Below, piece after piece: positions 8,056 to 16,981 of a DNA stretch of 34,470 nucleotides. Position 1 is the first letter of the stretch; every line of letters begins with the position of its first letter. The notes beneath the pieces were generated by a model. It worked only from the letters and a program-made list of their open reading frames with translations, ran no database searches and was not told the origin of the DNA. The DNA comes from a virus, in IMG/VR virus record IMGVR_UViG_3300028287_000013, positions 1-34,470 of that record; one strand, written 5' to 3'. A program made the translations under genes and the position numbers.

Positions 8056-10911
8056 ATGTTAACACCTAGATTAACAAATTGTCAGGATTGTCATAAAATT
8101 CCTGACTTACTTAAGAGTATAGATTGTAAGCTTGCAGAGCTTGGTAATAACATGTATAACAATGTTGTATTCATGTTAGGTCGTGATGTACCTGCTTACA
8201 CGATTACTCAGTTGATAGCGTATAAACGTATATTAACATTTAAGTATTGTAATCCTAATTATGCAGGATCAGTCTGTGTTAATGATATTGCTAGTAAAGT
8301 GATTAGATTAACCTCTGGTTGCGTTAGTAGATGTAACGAACCTACAGTATGTGAAATTACTACATGTTGTGTAACTGTGGTACCAAACCCAAGCACAACA
8401 ACTACAAGTACATCTAGTACAAGTACAACAAGTACAACAAGTACGTCTAGTACTACAACCACTACAACTTCAATCTTCCCAGATTGTAGAGTGGAAGGAT
8501 GTTTTGAATTAGTATCTACCTATGAATTAAGCTGTGTTATGTACTCTACTAGTAGTCAAGATTTTATATACGATGTAAGTAATAACACTACTACTGCAGT
8601 TATACTTAACAATAATGAGTATGGAGATTTCTTTGCAAATGCCCACACTAACACAAGGTTATGGAAGGGTAATATGGAGACAGAAATTGTAGAATGGATT
8701 CCTTCAGCTGTAGAAAATGTACTTACTAGAAATAGAACTATAGTATTTAAAGAGGGTGCTATTGGTGTAACTTTGGGTAGTAATGGACGCTGGGTTTATC
8801 TAGCTCCAGTAGCAAACAATCTTTTATTAACTACTGTGAGACGTGACGTAAGTACTAACGAATTAGTTTCTTTAGATATAACTGATGACGTTATATTTGA
8901 TACTGATGTTACAACAATATTTGCATTTGATATATATGCTAAATGTTTAATGTACACATTAGATAATAAAATAATAACTGTAATTAATTCAGATGGAACA
9001 CCTCAAGGAGATGTTATATTAAAACAATACTCATATCCAGATGGTGCATTAGAAGTTAGTCAAGTATTATCAGAAATAGATCCGAGAGCTCGAGTAGATT
9101 TATTCCAAGATGGGGGTAAATTATACTTATCAGAAGAAGGAGGAGATCCATTCGCTCCAGTAGATAAAGTGTATGAAGTTAATTTAACTACATATACATT
9201 AACTTTAGTATGGGACAATGAACTTGCTAAGTTTAACCAACCCTTCCATTCTTCATTACAATGTAACGTTAACTCTTTAGGTACTCCTCAGACTACAACC
9301 ACTACAACCTCCAGTGGTGATCTAGTTGGATGTTTGCAGTTTAATTGGACTAGTAGTTTAATACAGCAAGCTATATGGCGTGGTCCTGGAGGTCAACCAG
9401 TTCCAACTGTTGGTCAAGAATCATTAAAGGTGGGAGTTTTTACAGCATCTGCAGGCCCAACTACTAATACTACAGGTTATACAAACTGGAATCAAGTTCC
9501 AGATGTTGCTTATACTGTAATATTTAATATAGGAGGAGTAGATTATCCAATGACATATAGACTAGAGAGTGGTGGTATCGGTTTTGAAGATGTTAATCAT
9601 GGTTATTTTCATACAAATTCTGGAACGTTAGCAACCCAAAAAGATTTCCAATTTTCAAAAATAAATCAAGAAGGTGTTGATAATTCAGCAATACTTTCAG
9701 TTTTTGATGAGACAGCTGGTGATTCAGTTTTAGTTACTGCAGCAGGAGACTGTGTTGCTCCTGATCCAGATATACCAGTTACAGGGAACTCATACTTTAC
9801 TTTCTGGAGTGATACTTCAGGCTCTATGGATGATACAGTAAGAGTGACAGCACAGATAGCTAGTGTTACAGGTATAAAAAGTCTAGTCAACACAACACAA
9901 CCAGCAGGAGTAACAAATATTGCCTTAGCTGTGGGTAATCTCAGCAACAAAGTTACTGTAGATGTTGGTGGAAATACTGCATCTCATGCGTACTTATGTA
10001 TTGTAGATGGTATGGAAGCTATACACCCTTCAATACCTTCAGGAACTTTTGTTGTAAGAACAGCTCTTCGTGAATATAATCTTGTAGATAGTAATGGAAA
10101 CTCTGTTGCAACAACAGCAGACATTGTCCAGGGAGCTAATGGTGTTATTACTTTTAATCTAACAGATGCTCAGAAATCTGCTGATTATGTAAACCCATCT
10201 AATTTAAGAAACTTACTTCAAGATTTCTATGCAACAGGAGGAACTGAAGCAAGTGGAAATACAGACAGAGCTACTAATGGTAGTGATGAGTTTGAATCTC
10301 GTGTGTACTGGTGTCATAGTGGTGTAGAAAGACAAATTTCAATGCTTTCAAATAGAGGCTTAGGAGGTACTATAGATGCAACAGGATATTTCCCTGATGC
10401 AGACAATTTAGTAATTATGGCTTTTGGTGATGAATCAGGACAAGGATATAATATGGATGGTGAGTTTACTACAGGAGGTGCATGGGAAAATAGAGATGTT
10501 CTTACAAACGCAAGAATAAAAGAGGACATAGCAAATTTAAGAGATTTTGTTGAGGATATAGAAACTGCAGCAGGAAACACTAATATATATAGAGCTAAGT
10601 TTTTCCATCCAAAAGCTACATCAGGATATACTTTCTCAACAATAAAACCTTTAGTTTCACCTACTGGACTTCTTAATGCAGGAATTAATGGTGCAGATGT
10701 TCTTACAAGTTATAATGCAGGACAACCTGGACAACCTGCTAGCAAATCTGCTAGTGCATACGGTCCTGAACAGAATGTACAAGACTTCCCAAGCGCAAGT
10801 CCTGCAAGATTTGCATGGTCAGCGGATCTAGATAATAGTCCTGCCAATCCACAACAATACTGGTATGATGAAATAAGAAATGCATTAATAGCCTTTGGAT
10901 ATGGAGTTTAG
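8056..10911 (+). CDS. Fibre/adhesin with VWA-type MIDAS domain
   Basis: The 951-residue protein is modular. Residues 1-110 form a Cys-containing N-terminal domain (CQDCHKIPDLL, SGCVSRC). A Thr/Ser linker spans 113-139. Residues ~140-409 are propeller-like, with a repeated feature near SYPDGALEVS and GGKLYLS. A short Thr linker (413-420) leads to a middle beta domain (~421-575). The C-terminal domain (~576-951) has a von Willebrand factor A metal site: D586-x-S588-x-S590 (SDTSGSM), a candidate Thr730 (ATGGTE) and Asp792 (AFGDESG). Spacing between these is longer than in typical VWA domains, implying insertions. VWA domains bind ligands through a Mg/Mn ion, so a receptor-binding role at the virion surface is inferred. 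The gene ends in TAG followed directly by TAA. Confidence 0.7.
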   Translation: MLTPRLTNCQDCHKIPDLLKSIDCKLAELGNNMYNNVVFMLGRDVPAYTITQLIAYKRILTFKYCNPNYAGSVCVNDIASKVIRLTSGCVSRCNEPTVCEITTCCVTVVPNPSTTTTSTSSTSTTSTTSTSSTTTTTTSIFPDCRVEGCFELVSTYELSCVMYSTSSQDFIYDVSNNTTTAVILNNNEYGDFFANAHTNTRLWKGNMETEIVEWIPSAVENVLTRNRTIVFKEGAIGVTLGSNGRWVYLAPVANNLLLTTVRRDVSTNELVSLDITDDVIFDTDVTTIFAFDIYAKCLMYTLDNKIITVINSDGTPQGDVILKQYSYPDGALEVSQVLSEIDPRARVDLFQDGGKLYLSEEGGDPFAPVDKVYEVNLTTYTLTLVWDNELAKFNQPFHSSLQCNVNSLGTPQTTTTTTSSGDLVGCLQFNWTSSLIQQAIWRGPGGQPVPTVGQESLKVGVFTASAGPTTNTTGYTNWNQVPDVAYTVIFNIGGVDYPMTYRLESGGIGFEDVNHGYFHTNSGTLATQKDFQFSKINQEGVDNSAILSVFDETAGDSVLVTAAGDCVAPDPDIPVTGNSYFTFWSDTSGSMDDTVRVTAQIASVTGIKSLVNTTQPAGVTNIALAVGNLSNKVTVDVGGNTASHAYLCIVDGMEAIHPSIPSGTFVVRTALREYNLVDSNGNSVATTADIVQGANGVITFNLTDAQKSADYVNPSNLRNLLQDFYATGGTEASGNTDRATNGSDEFESRVYWCHSGVERQISMLSNRGLGGTIDATGYFPDADNLVIMAFGDESGQGYNMDGEFTTGGAWENRDVLTNARIKEDIANLRDFVEDIETAAGNTNIYRAKFFHPKATSGYTFSTIKPLVSPTGLLNAGINGADVLTSYNAGQPGQPASKSASAYGPEQNVQDFPSASPARFAWSADLDNSPANPQQYWYDEIRNALIAFGYGV
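8392..8472 (+). repeat. Thr/Ser linker repeat in VWA adhesin
   Basis: Nucleotides ACA, ACT, AGT and TCT dominate and encode residues 113-139, all Thr or Ser. It separates the N-terminal domain from the propeller-like region. A shorter Thr run lies at 9292-9309. Confidence 0.9.
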
Positions 10912-10935
10912 TAAAATCAAAAATTATAGATAGAG

Positions 10936-13827
10936 ATGACAATAATAATAACATTAAGTTTTGCAGGTAATGAAACAGGTCCTTTTGATCTATATTCTGA
11001 CGCAACTAATTTTGCTACACCGTTTGCACAAGGTATATCTAAAGCAGCTTTATTAGCTGGATTTCAGGTTAATGCACCTGCAGGAACTACTGTTGTTAGA
11101 TTGGATGACTTAAGTGGTCTTTGTTTAAATACTGAAACAGATATTTACACTTGTGCTACACCAAATTGTGATTTTGCTGGAGAGATACTTTGTAATATTA
11201 CAACTACAACTACTACATCTACTCCACCAACAACTACCACAACAACAAGTTATTTCCCAGATCCATTTGGTATACCATGTTTATGGTCTACTGATGGTGG
11301 TAATTCAGGAAGTGTAGCTGTATATAACTTTAATACTAACACAAGTACAACTGTATTAGTTCCCAATGACTTTACTGACACAGTAGGTATTGAAAGACCT
11401 ATTTGTGCTACAGAAGATAAACTATGGTTAGCTAGTATAGTTGATCAAGGTTCTAATCCAACTAATGATAATGATGATAAAGTATACATTAGAGAGTGGA
11501 ATATAGATGGAACTACACCAAATGCTCCTACATTAACTTATGTAAGAGAGATAACAGTTCCTATGGGACAGACTTATGGACATAATCTGGGAGGAACGTC
11601 TGTATGGGCTATGACTGCAATAGATAATAATACACTTATTGTTGGAACAGGTAATAGATATGCTTCAGCACCATCAGAAGGTACTGGTGGTACTAATTCA
11701 ATTTATGTTTCTGAATTTAGTATTGCAGCCGCAGGAAACATTATGATTGACTCAAATGATATATCTTCTGAGTGGGCAGCTCATCCAGGAACTAATGCAA
11801 GTAAGTTGAGTAACCTTACTTATACAAATTCAGGACAACTTGTATTAGGATGGAGATGTGATCTTACCCCTAGTGGAGCTGGTCAGGAATATGCAGTAGG
11901 TAATTATTTAGTCGTATTCCCTGTAACTCCATCTAGTCCTGACTTTAGTATAAACAATCAGGTTATGCCTAGAATATTACTTCAAGATTATGGATTGCCA
12001 GAATTTTCAGCAGGTTATAATGGACCTAAAGATGTACCTTTCTGGGGTGTAAATGGATTAGCACAAGTTTTACAACCAGAAACTTTAGAGGTATACACAG
12101 TAAATCAATCAATTCCTAATAATGTAACATCCAATACTTTTGTAAATAGTTCAAATAACTGGTTAAGTTCAGCTACAAACTGTCCTAACATTAATTTTAT
12201 ATCAGGTGATCCTGACCCTAATTGTGGTCTTACTTATTTCCCTAACCTATTTGATGGTTTGTATGATAGTTCTAATAATAATTACCTAGGACCTCAGACA
12301 TTTACTTACTTTGGAATGACGTGTACAGCAAGTTTATCTAATAACTTAGGTGCTTGGTTTGTAAGCAATACAGATGGTGGTTTCTTAGGATGTAGTGGAC
12401 TTATGTCACCTGATTCTGAGGGAGAAGATGTACTTTTAGGTGTACAAGGTAATGACTTTAATATTACAATTAATTTCCCTGTAGCAGTTAATAATATTCC
12501 AATTAGAGCTAGTGTTCTAAATAGTAGTGCAGACGGTACAAGTGGAGATGTATATTATGTAGAAACTAATGGTGGAACTCCAACACTTTCTATAAATCAA
12601 GGATGTTTAGTTCAAGTTGATGGTAATAAACTGTGGGGTGGAATGGTAAATCCTAATTTACCTGGTACTCCTGTTATTAATAATGCTGGGGATGGAGAGT
12701 TTAAAGTTACTGCTCTGGCTAACTATACATCTATGACTATATATGGTAATGCTCCAACTGGTGGAAAATTATTCTTAGGATGTCGTCCTTTAAATTGCCA
12801 TAATATGGTATACATAAGATATGGAGGATTGGGTTGTTCTGATCCTGAAGAAGCAGGACGTTGTGTAGCTCCACCAAATGTTCCAGTAGCACAAACTTCT
12901 TATCAGCCAATTAAGATGTGGAATAAAACAACAGGTGCAATTACAGAAGTAGGACCTCCACCAGGTGAAGGTTTTGCTTCTGGCGATATTGGTATAGGTA
13001 ATAATATACTTGTAGTATCAGCTAACTTTAACTATCAAAATCCAGCAGCACCTCCTACAGATCAGTGTTTTATAAAATATAATTATGTTAATGAAGCTGA
13101 GGTTCCTACCAATTTAGAATGGGATGAGGTAAGATATGTATTACCTCCTGTCTGGGATCAGTTCAATAACGGTTTTATTCCAAACATTGAAGTAATAAAT
13201 GATAACACAATAGGTTTAACTGTAAGTACAACAAGTGGTGGTTTTGATCCTTTATATGATACTAGATTCTTAGAGTGTACGTTCCCTGAAAATGGTACAG
13301 AAATGATTACTGTAGAAAAGTTTGCACTTGCTGGAGCAGGTGTTAACAATGCTGGTAATGCAGGAGATTTACTAATTACATATAAAGAAGATGGTGTAAC
13401 ACCAAATAAAGTAATAACTGTAGGAGCTGTAGATCCCTACGTTGTTAATAATGTTATAACTGGTCATCTTGCAGTTCAACAATATGATTATGAAACAGGA
13501 GTTTTAGAGGTAAGTACAAGAGCTGAAGACTTTGGGGTTGAGACTGGAGGAGCAGCAGCTATTGCTCTATTTGACGGAAAACTTTATGTAGGTGCTACTA
13601 CATGGGCTACAGTAGATCTAGAGCCTCCATATGCATGGACTGAATTAGTACCTAATGCTCCTGGTACACCTGATGCAGCTGGTGGAGCAAGTCAAATACC
13701 TGGATGTAGAATAAGTGATGGATTTATTGTAGATCCTAATGTATCAACTACAACTACTAGTACTACTCCTAGCCCATCAGGACCCAAGACAATTTGGACA
13801 TGGTTTGAATCAGAAATAAATCAATAA
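10936..13827 (+). CDS. Large fibre: N-terminal GPFxLYSD module plus propeller-like domains
   Basis: The 963-residue protein begins with a ~72-residue module (GPFDLYSD, FATPFAQGIS, GTTVVRLD, then a Cys) found five more times in this window. A Cys pair and Thr linker (residues 89-105) lead to a body of beta repeats, e.g. GGNSGSVAVYNFNT, DNNTLIVGTGN, EYAVGNYLVVFP, GNNILVVSANFN and QQYDYETGVLEVS. These suggest one or two beta-propellers around an inserted beta domain (about residues 400-620, TFTYFGMTCTASL onward). A last Thr/Ser stretch (938-944) precedes a short tail PKTIWTWFESEINQ. The N-terminal module probably docks the fibre on the virion while the propellers contact the host. The C-terminal tail is only 4 nt from the protease gene start, so the two are probably co-translated. 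Confidence 0.6.
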   Translation: MTIIITLSFAGNETGPFDLYSDATNFATPFAQGISKAALLAGFQVNAPAGTTVVRLDDLSGLCLNTETDIYTCATPNCDFAGEILCNITTTTTTSTPPTTTTTTSYFPDPFGIPCLWSTDGGNSGSVAVYNFNTNTSTTVLVPNDFTDTVGIERPICATEDKLWLASIVDQGSNPTNDNDDKVYIREWNIDGTTPNAPTLTYVREITVPMGQTYGHNLGGTSVWAMTAIDNNTLIVGTGNRYASAPSEGTGGTNSIYVSEFSIAAAGNIMIDSNDISSEWAAHPGTNASKLSNLTYTNSGQLVLGWRCDLTPSGAGQEYAVGNYLVVFPVTPSSPDFSINNQVMPRILLQDYGLPEFSAGYNGPKDVPFWGVNGLAQVLQPETLEVYTVNQSIPNNVTSNTFVNSSNNWLSSATNCPNINFISGDPDPNCGLTYFPNLFDGLYDSSNNNYLGPQTFTYFGMTCTASLSNNLGAWFVSNTDGGFLGCSGLMSPDSEGEDVLLGVQGNDFNITINFPVAVNNIPIRASVLNSSADGTSGDVYYVETNGGTPTLSINQGCLVQVDGNKLWGGMVNPNLPGTPVINNAGDGEFKVTALANYTSMTIYGNAPTGGKLFLGCRPLNCHNMVYIRYGGLGCSDPEEAGRCVAPPNVPVAQTSYQPIKMWNKTTGAITEVGPPPGEGFASGDIGIGNNILVVSANFNYQNPAAPPTDQCFIKYNYVNEAEVPTNLEWDEVRYVLPPVWDQFNNGFIPNIEVINDNTIGLTVSTTSGGFDPLYDTRFLECTFPENGTEMITVEKFALAGAGVNNAGNAGDLLITYKEDGVTPNKVITVGAVDPYVVNNVITGHLAVQQYDYETGVLEVSTRAEDFGVETGGAAAIALFDGKLYVGATTWATVDLEPPYAWTELVPNAPGTPDAAGGASQIPGCRISDGFIVDPNVSTTTTSTTPSPSGPKTIWTWFESEINQ
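11200..11250 (+). repeat. Thr linker repeat in 963-aa fibre
   Basis: ACA/ACT/ACC codons encode Thr runs at residues 89-94 and 99-104, interrupted by STPP. It lies between the N-terminal docking-type module and the propeller-like body. A second run is at 13744-13767 before the C-terminal tail. Confidence 0.88.
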
Positions 13828-13830
13828 AAT

Positions 13831-15222
13831 ATGAAAGTAACAAAAGAAATAAAAGATAAAATAGATCATATAATAAAAACCTTTGCAAAAGGTAATACGA
13901 CTATTGTTTCTGTTGGACTAGGTCAAAAGGTTTCTGCTGGTAAAGTTACAGGAGATGCTGCTATTGTAATTGGAGTTACTGAAAAGAAACCAATTGAAGA
14001 ATTGTCTTCTGAGGAAATTATGCCAAGTGAAGTTACTGTAGGTAATGAAGTTATTAAGATAGATATAATGCAACAGTCTCCAGTTCAACTCTTTGCTACA
14101 TGTTCTGATTGTGGAGGATGGAATGGATCTAACTCTGGACAATTTACAAACAGACAATTTACTAGACCTTTAAGAGGAGGAGTAACAATGACTTCTATAA
14201 ACAATACTCCTTCTGTTGGTACATTAGGAACATTTGTACAAGATATAGCATCAGGAGCTATAATAGCACTTACTAATAATCACGTAACTATAGAAAATCC
14301 TACATACACAAGCGATAGAAACTTAGCTGCTGTTACTGTAGACAATGATTATGATCCAATAAATAGAATATATCAAGGTACAGAAGCAGTTGGTCAGGTT
14401 CAACCTGTTAATGAAGTAGGAATAAGTTTAAGATATGTTCCAATTCATTTAACTAATACAGGATTTGTTAATCAAGTGGATGCTGCAATATACTCTGTAA
14501 ACTTTCAAGACATTGAGACTGAAAGTGTACCTTCATCACAACAATATGCATCATGGCAACCTATAGGTCTTGAAAGTGTAATAACTAATCAAAATCCTCC
14601 GTTTGCTACAACAGCTGAATTAGATGATATATATAATACAAACCCAGACATTTGGACATCAGGAAGAACTTCAGGATCTAGAGGTAAAGGAGTATGTGGA
14701 CACCTAAGAGTGTATCAGGCACCTGTTGCTTCTAATGTTGCTACTGCTATTGGGACTGCAAGCTACAATGATCTCATTGCTGTAATTCGACCAGACGATA
14801 CTACTCCAGAATCTCAACAACCAGGATGTTTAAATCCAGGATTACCAGGAGACTCAGGTTCTGCTGTATATGCTGAATTTGGTGGTGTTAAGAAATTAAT
14901 AGGTCTACTTTTTGCTGGTACTTGTAATATGGCAATGATGCCTGCAGAATATAATGGTAACCCATGTTGCTCTGGTACACCAGGAGTAAATTCGTGTAGT
15001 ACAATTTTTTATCTTTGTAGAATAGATAGAATTGCTGAACAGCTAGGGATTGAATGGTGGGATGCTGCAGCTGCAAATCAATACACTGTTAACAAAGATA
15101 CTATGGAGTATGTAACAGAAGCTGGAGGAAGCGATCAAAGAACTAAACTCTGTAACGGTAAGTTACATTACCAAGCAGGATTAACTAATACATTAAATAA
15201 CCCTTGTATACCAACACCTTAA
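13831..15222 (+). CDS. Trypsin-like serine protease in fibre island
   Basis: The 463-residue product carries a complete chymotrypsin-fold catalytic triad in the expected order: His151 in LTNNHV, Asp217 in QVDAAIY and Ser342 in LPGDSGSAVY. The oxyanion motif GDSGS is intact. Residues 1-85 form a small alpha/beta domain (IVSVGLGQKV, AIVIGVTEKKP) like the N-terminal part of other trypsin-like peptidases, including NAL1-type proteins. There is no signal peptide, fitting a virion or intracellular protein. The ~100 residues after Ser342 contain several Cys (NPCCSGT, SCSTIFYLC). Standing between two fibre genes, it may cleave fibre precursors, digest surface protein of the host, or be a structural domain that kept its active site. 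The triad makes an active enzyme likely; the substrate is unknown. Confidence 0.82.
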   Translation: MKVTKEIKDKIDHIIKTFAKGNTTIVSVGLGQKVSAGKVTGDAAIVIGVTEKKPIEELSSEEIMPSEVTVGNEVIKIDIMQQSPVQLFATCSDCGGWNGSNSGQFTNRQFTRPLRGGVTMTSINNTPSVGTLGTFVQDIASGAIIALTNNHVTIENPTYTSDRNLAAVTVDNDYDPINRIYQGTEAVGQVQPVNEVGISLRYVPIHLTNTGFVNQVDAAIYSVNFQDIETESVPSSQQYASWQPIGLESVITNQNPPFATTAELDDIYNTNPDIWTSGRTSGSRGKGVCGHLRVYQAPVASNVATAIGTASYNDLIAVIRPDDTTPESQQPGCLNPGLPGDSGSAVYAEFGGVKKLIGLLFAGTCNMAMMPAEYNGNPCCSGTPGVNSCSTIFYLCRIDRIAEQLGIEWWDAAAANQYTVNKDTMEYVTEAGGSDQRTKLCNGKLHYQAGLTNTLNNPCIPTP

Positions 15223-15236
15223 AAATATAAAATATC

Positions 15237-16394
15237 ATGTCAAATAATTGCTCAAATTGCTATAACGGATGTACTGAAGTATCTTCAGATAAATGCGTTA
15301 AATATACAGGGGTAGATGTCCCTGTCTTAGGAATAAAACATGGAGACTCTCTATCGTTTGTAGAACAATCTCTAATAACTTATTTATCATCAACTCTTGA
15401 TGGAACAGGGGTATTTCCTATAATTCCACCATCTATAATATGTCCTACAGTACAGAGTAACTTAGATGATTGTAATCCATTATCTTTAAATAATTATTTA
15501 GAGGGCATAATTAAATCATTGTGTCAAATTGAAGAAACTATAGGTGTTATTCAAGAAGAGGTACCTACTGATCCATATATACTAGGATGTCTTAGTGTTC
15601 CAGGTGCCACTGATGATCCTAATGCTACAAGCACTGATACACAAGCTGTAATACAAGCTGTAATTAATAAGGTTTGTGAAGTTGAGAAGAATCTAAATGA
15701 CTTTGTAACATATGTAAATAATACTTTTGTTGCAATTTCAGATATAAATACATACATTGAAAACTACATAAATAATGATCCAACTCAAACTTTAATTAAC
15801 AACAGAATGGTTCCCTTTTCTGCTACACCATATTTTGGAAGCTTAGGTAACTTTGATGCTTCTGGTGCTGGTATAGGTGATTGGGATAGAATATTTTTAT
15901 GTAATGGTGCTAATGGAACTCCAGATCTTAGAGGAAGAGTTGTTGTAGCATCTACAACAGGAATGCCTGGAGGTGGTGGTCTTGATCCAGCTGTAGTTCC
16001 AGTACTTGGACAAGTTCCAGAATGGAGTTTAGGTACTACTAGTGGAGCGTATAGAGTAACGCTAGACTCATCTGAAATACCTCCACATACACATGTTTCA
16101 ACTGTAACCTCTAGTCTTACTCCAAGTGCTCACAGTCACAAGATGGTTTCAATGGGTACTGCTAACACTCAAGATCCAGTTCAACCTGACCAACAAGTAA
16201 GACAAGCTTATTCAACTGGTGGTAATTTAGGATACGCAATGAGAGGAACATCTTCTCCAGCTACAAACGGATTAACAAGTGAAGTTACTCAAACTTTAAA
16301 TGTTGGTGTATCACTAGCAGATACAGGAGGTGGACAAGATCATGCTAACTGGCAACCTGGATACGGAGCATATTATATAATTTACATACCTTAA
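15237..16394 (+). CDS. Tail fibre with collar-type C-terminal domain
   Basis: The 385-residue protein starts with a Cys-rich segment (NNCSNCYNGC), then a helical stretch (about residues 85-190, with repeated coiled-coil-like heptads such as VINKVCEVEKNLNDF). The C-terminal half is a phage tail-collar/short-tail-fibre-like domain: WDRIFLCNG, GTPDLRGR (residues 227-234), two HxH motifs (284-286 and 299-301) and the closing WQPGYGAYYIIYIP. In T4-type short fibres such HxH sites bind metal on the trimer axis, and the same could hold here. The domain mediates receptor binding in many phages. The protein probably trimerises through its helical part. It lies between the protease and the Cys-rich coiled-coil protein, all within tight spacing. 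Confidence 0.78.
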   Translation: MSNNCSNCYNGCTEVSSDKCVKYTGVDVPVLGIKHGDSLSFVEQSLITYLSSTLDGTGVFPIIPPSIICPTVQSNLDDCNPLSLNNYLEGIIKSLCQIEETIGVIQEEVPTDPYILGCLSVPGATDDPNATSTDTQAVIQAVINKVCEVEKNLNDFVTYVNNTFVAISDINTYIENYINNDPTQTLINNRMVPFSATPYFGSLGNFDASGAGIGDWDRIFLCNGANGTPDLRGRVVVASTTGMPGGGGLDPAVVPVLGQVPEWSLGTTSGAYRVTLDSSEIPPHTHVSTVTSSLTPSAHSHKMVSMGTANTQDPVQPDQQVRQAYSTGGNLGYAMRGTSSPATNGLTSEVTQTLNVGVSLADTGGGQDHANWQPGYGAYYIIYIP

Positions 16395-16406
16395 AATAAA
16401 AACAAA

Positions 16407-16733
16407 ATGGCATACTTACCTGTAAACCCTTGCTGCACTGATGTAGTTTTAAATAGCCCTTGTGGATGTACATCAAATTGTAACTGTTCTACAAACTCAT
16501 GTGGAACAAATGGCCCTCTGTCAAGCACAGTTGTGTATGATGGTCCTACAACTCCATGTACAAACATAGAAGCTTGTGACACATTGAATGTAGCATTATC
16601 AAAAATAGATGCTCTTCTTTGTGCATTACAAGTTCAACAAGTTAAAAACACTCAAGAGATTGCTGCAATGAAAGCTCAAATAATTGATATAAATAATCAA
16701 ATAACAAATATTAATAATAACTGTTGCTCATAA
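16407..16733 (+). CDS. Cys-rich coiled-coil fibre accessory protein
   Basis: The 108-residue protein has a Cys-dense N-terminus (NPCCTDVV, CGCTSNCNCSTNSCG) and a helical C-terminal half with heptad spacing (ALSKIDALLCALQVQQVKN, then IAAMKAQIIDINNQI) ending in NNNCCS. The coil likely trimerises, with cysteines at both ends that could form disulfides or bind metal. It immediately follows the collar-type fibre and precedes the stand-alone GPFxLYSD-like proteins, so a role as a fibre stem, clamp or adaptor is inferred. The segment DTLNVALSKIDALLCAL is of a type seen in other phage fibre stems; no enzymatic motif is present. Confidence 0.6.
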   Translation: MAYLPVNPCCTDVVLNSPCGCTSNCNCSTNSCGTNGPLSSTVVYDGPTTPCTNIEACDTLNVALSKIDALLCALQVQQVKNTQEIAAMKAQIIDINNQITNINNNCCS

Positions 16734-16735
16734 TT

Positions 16736-16954
16736 ATGACTGTACTTTTAACAATACCTACTATAGGTACCGATGCTGATAACTTTGAACTTTATTCAGA
16801 TAAAGATAACTTTAGTGATCCTTTTGAAACAGGTATATCTAGAGCAGATTTATTAATTGGATATACTAGTTCTGTTGTACCAGACTATTCAAGTATAGTA
16901 AGAGTTACATCTAGCTTTAAGTGTATTAATTCTTTAGATATTACACTACAATAA
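16736..16954 (+). CDS. Stand-alone GPFxLYSD-like module protein
   Basis: This 72-residue protein consists of one module: a beta start (TVLLTIPTIG), FELYSDKDNF, PFETGIS, a leucine-glycine-tyrosine segment (DLLIGYTSS), SSIVRVTS and a closing Cys. An upstream in-frame TTG at 16724 lies inside the previous gene; ATG at 16736, two bases after that gene's stop, is preferred. Five other copies occur in this window. The module is too small to be an enzyme and probably is an adaptor that binds the same virion partner as the fibre N-termini. Confidence 0.7.
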   Translation: MTVLLTIPTIGTDADNFELYSDKDNFSDPFETGISRADLLIGYTSSVVPDYSSIVRVTSSFKCINSLDITLQ

Positions 16955-16981
16955 ATTAAAATAAACACAACAATATAAGAT

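Noticed and set aside
8259-8462. Minus-strand frame rich in Val/Leu
   Set aside because: It is the complement of the Thr/Ser linker and flanking coding sequence in the VWA adhesin; ACA/ACT read backwards gives Val codons.
16724-16735. Upstream TTG start for the 72-aa module protein
   Set aside because: It lies inside the previous gene; ATG at 16736 begins two bases after that gene's stop and matches the other modules' starts.
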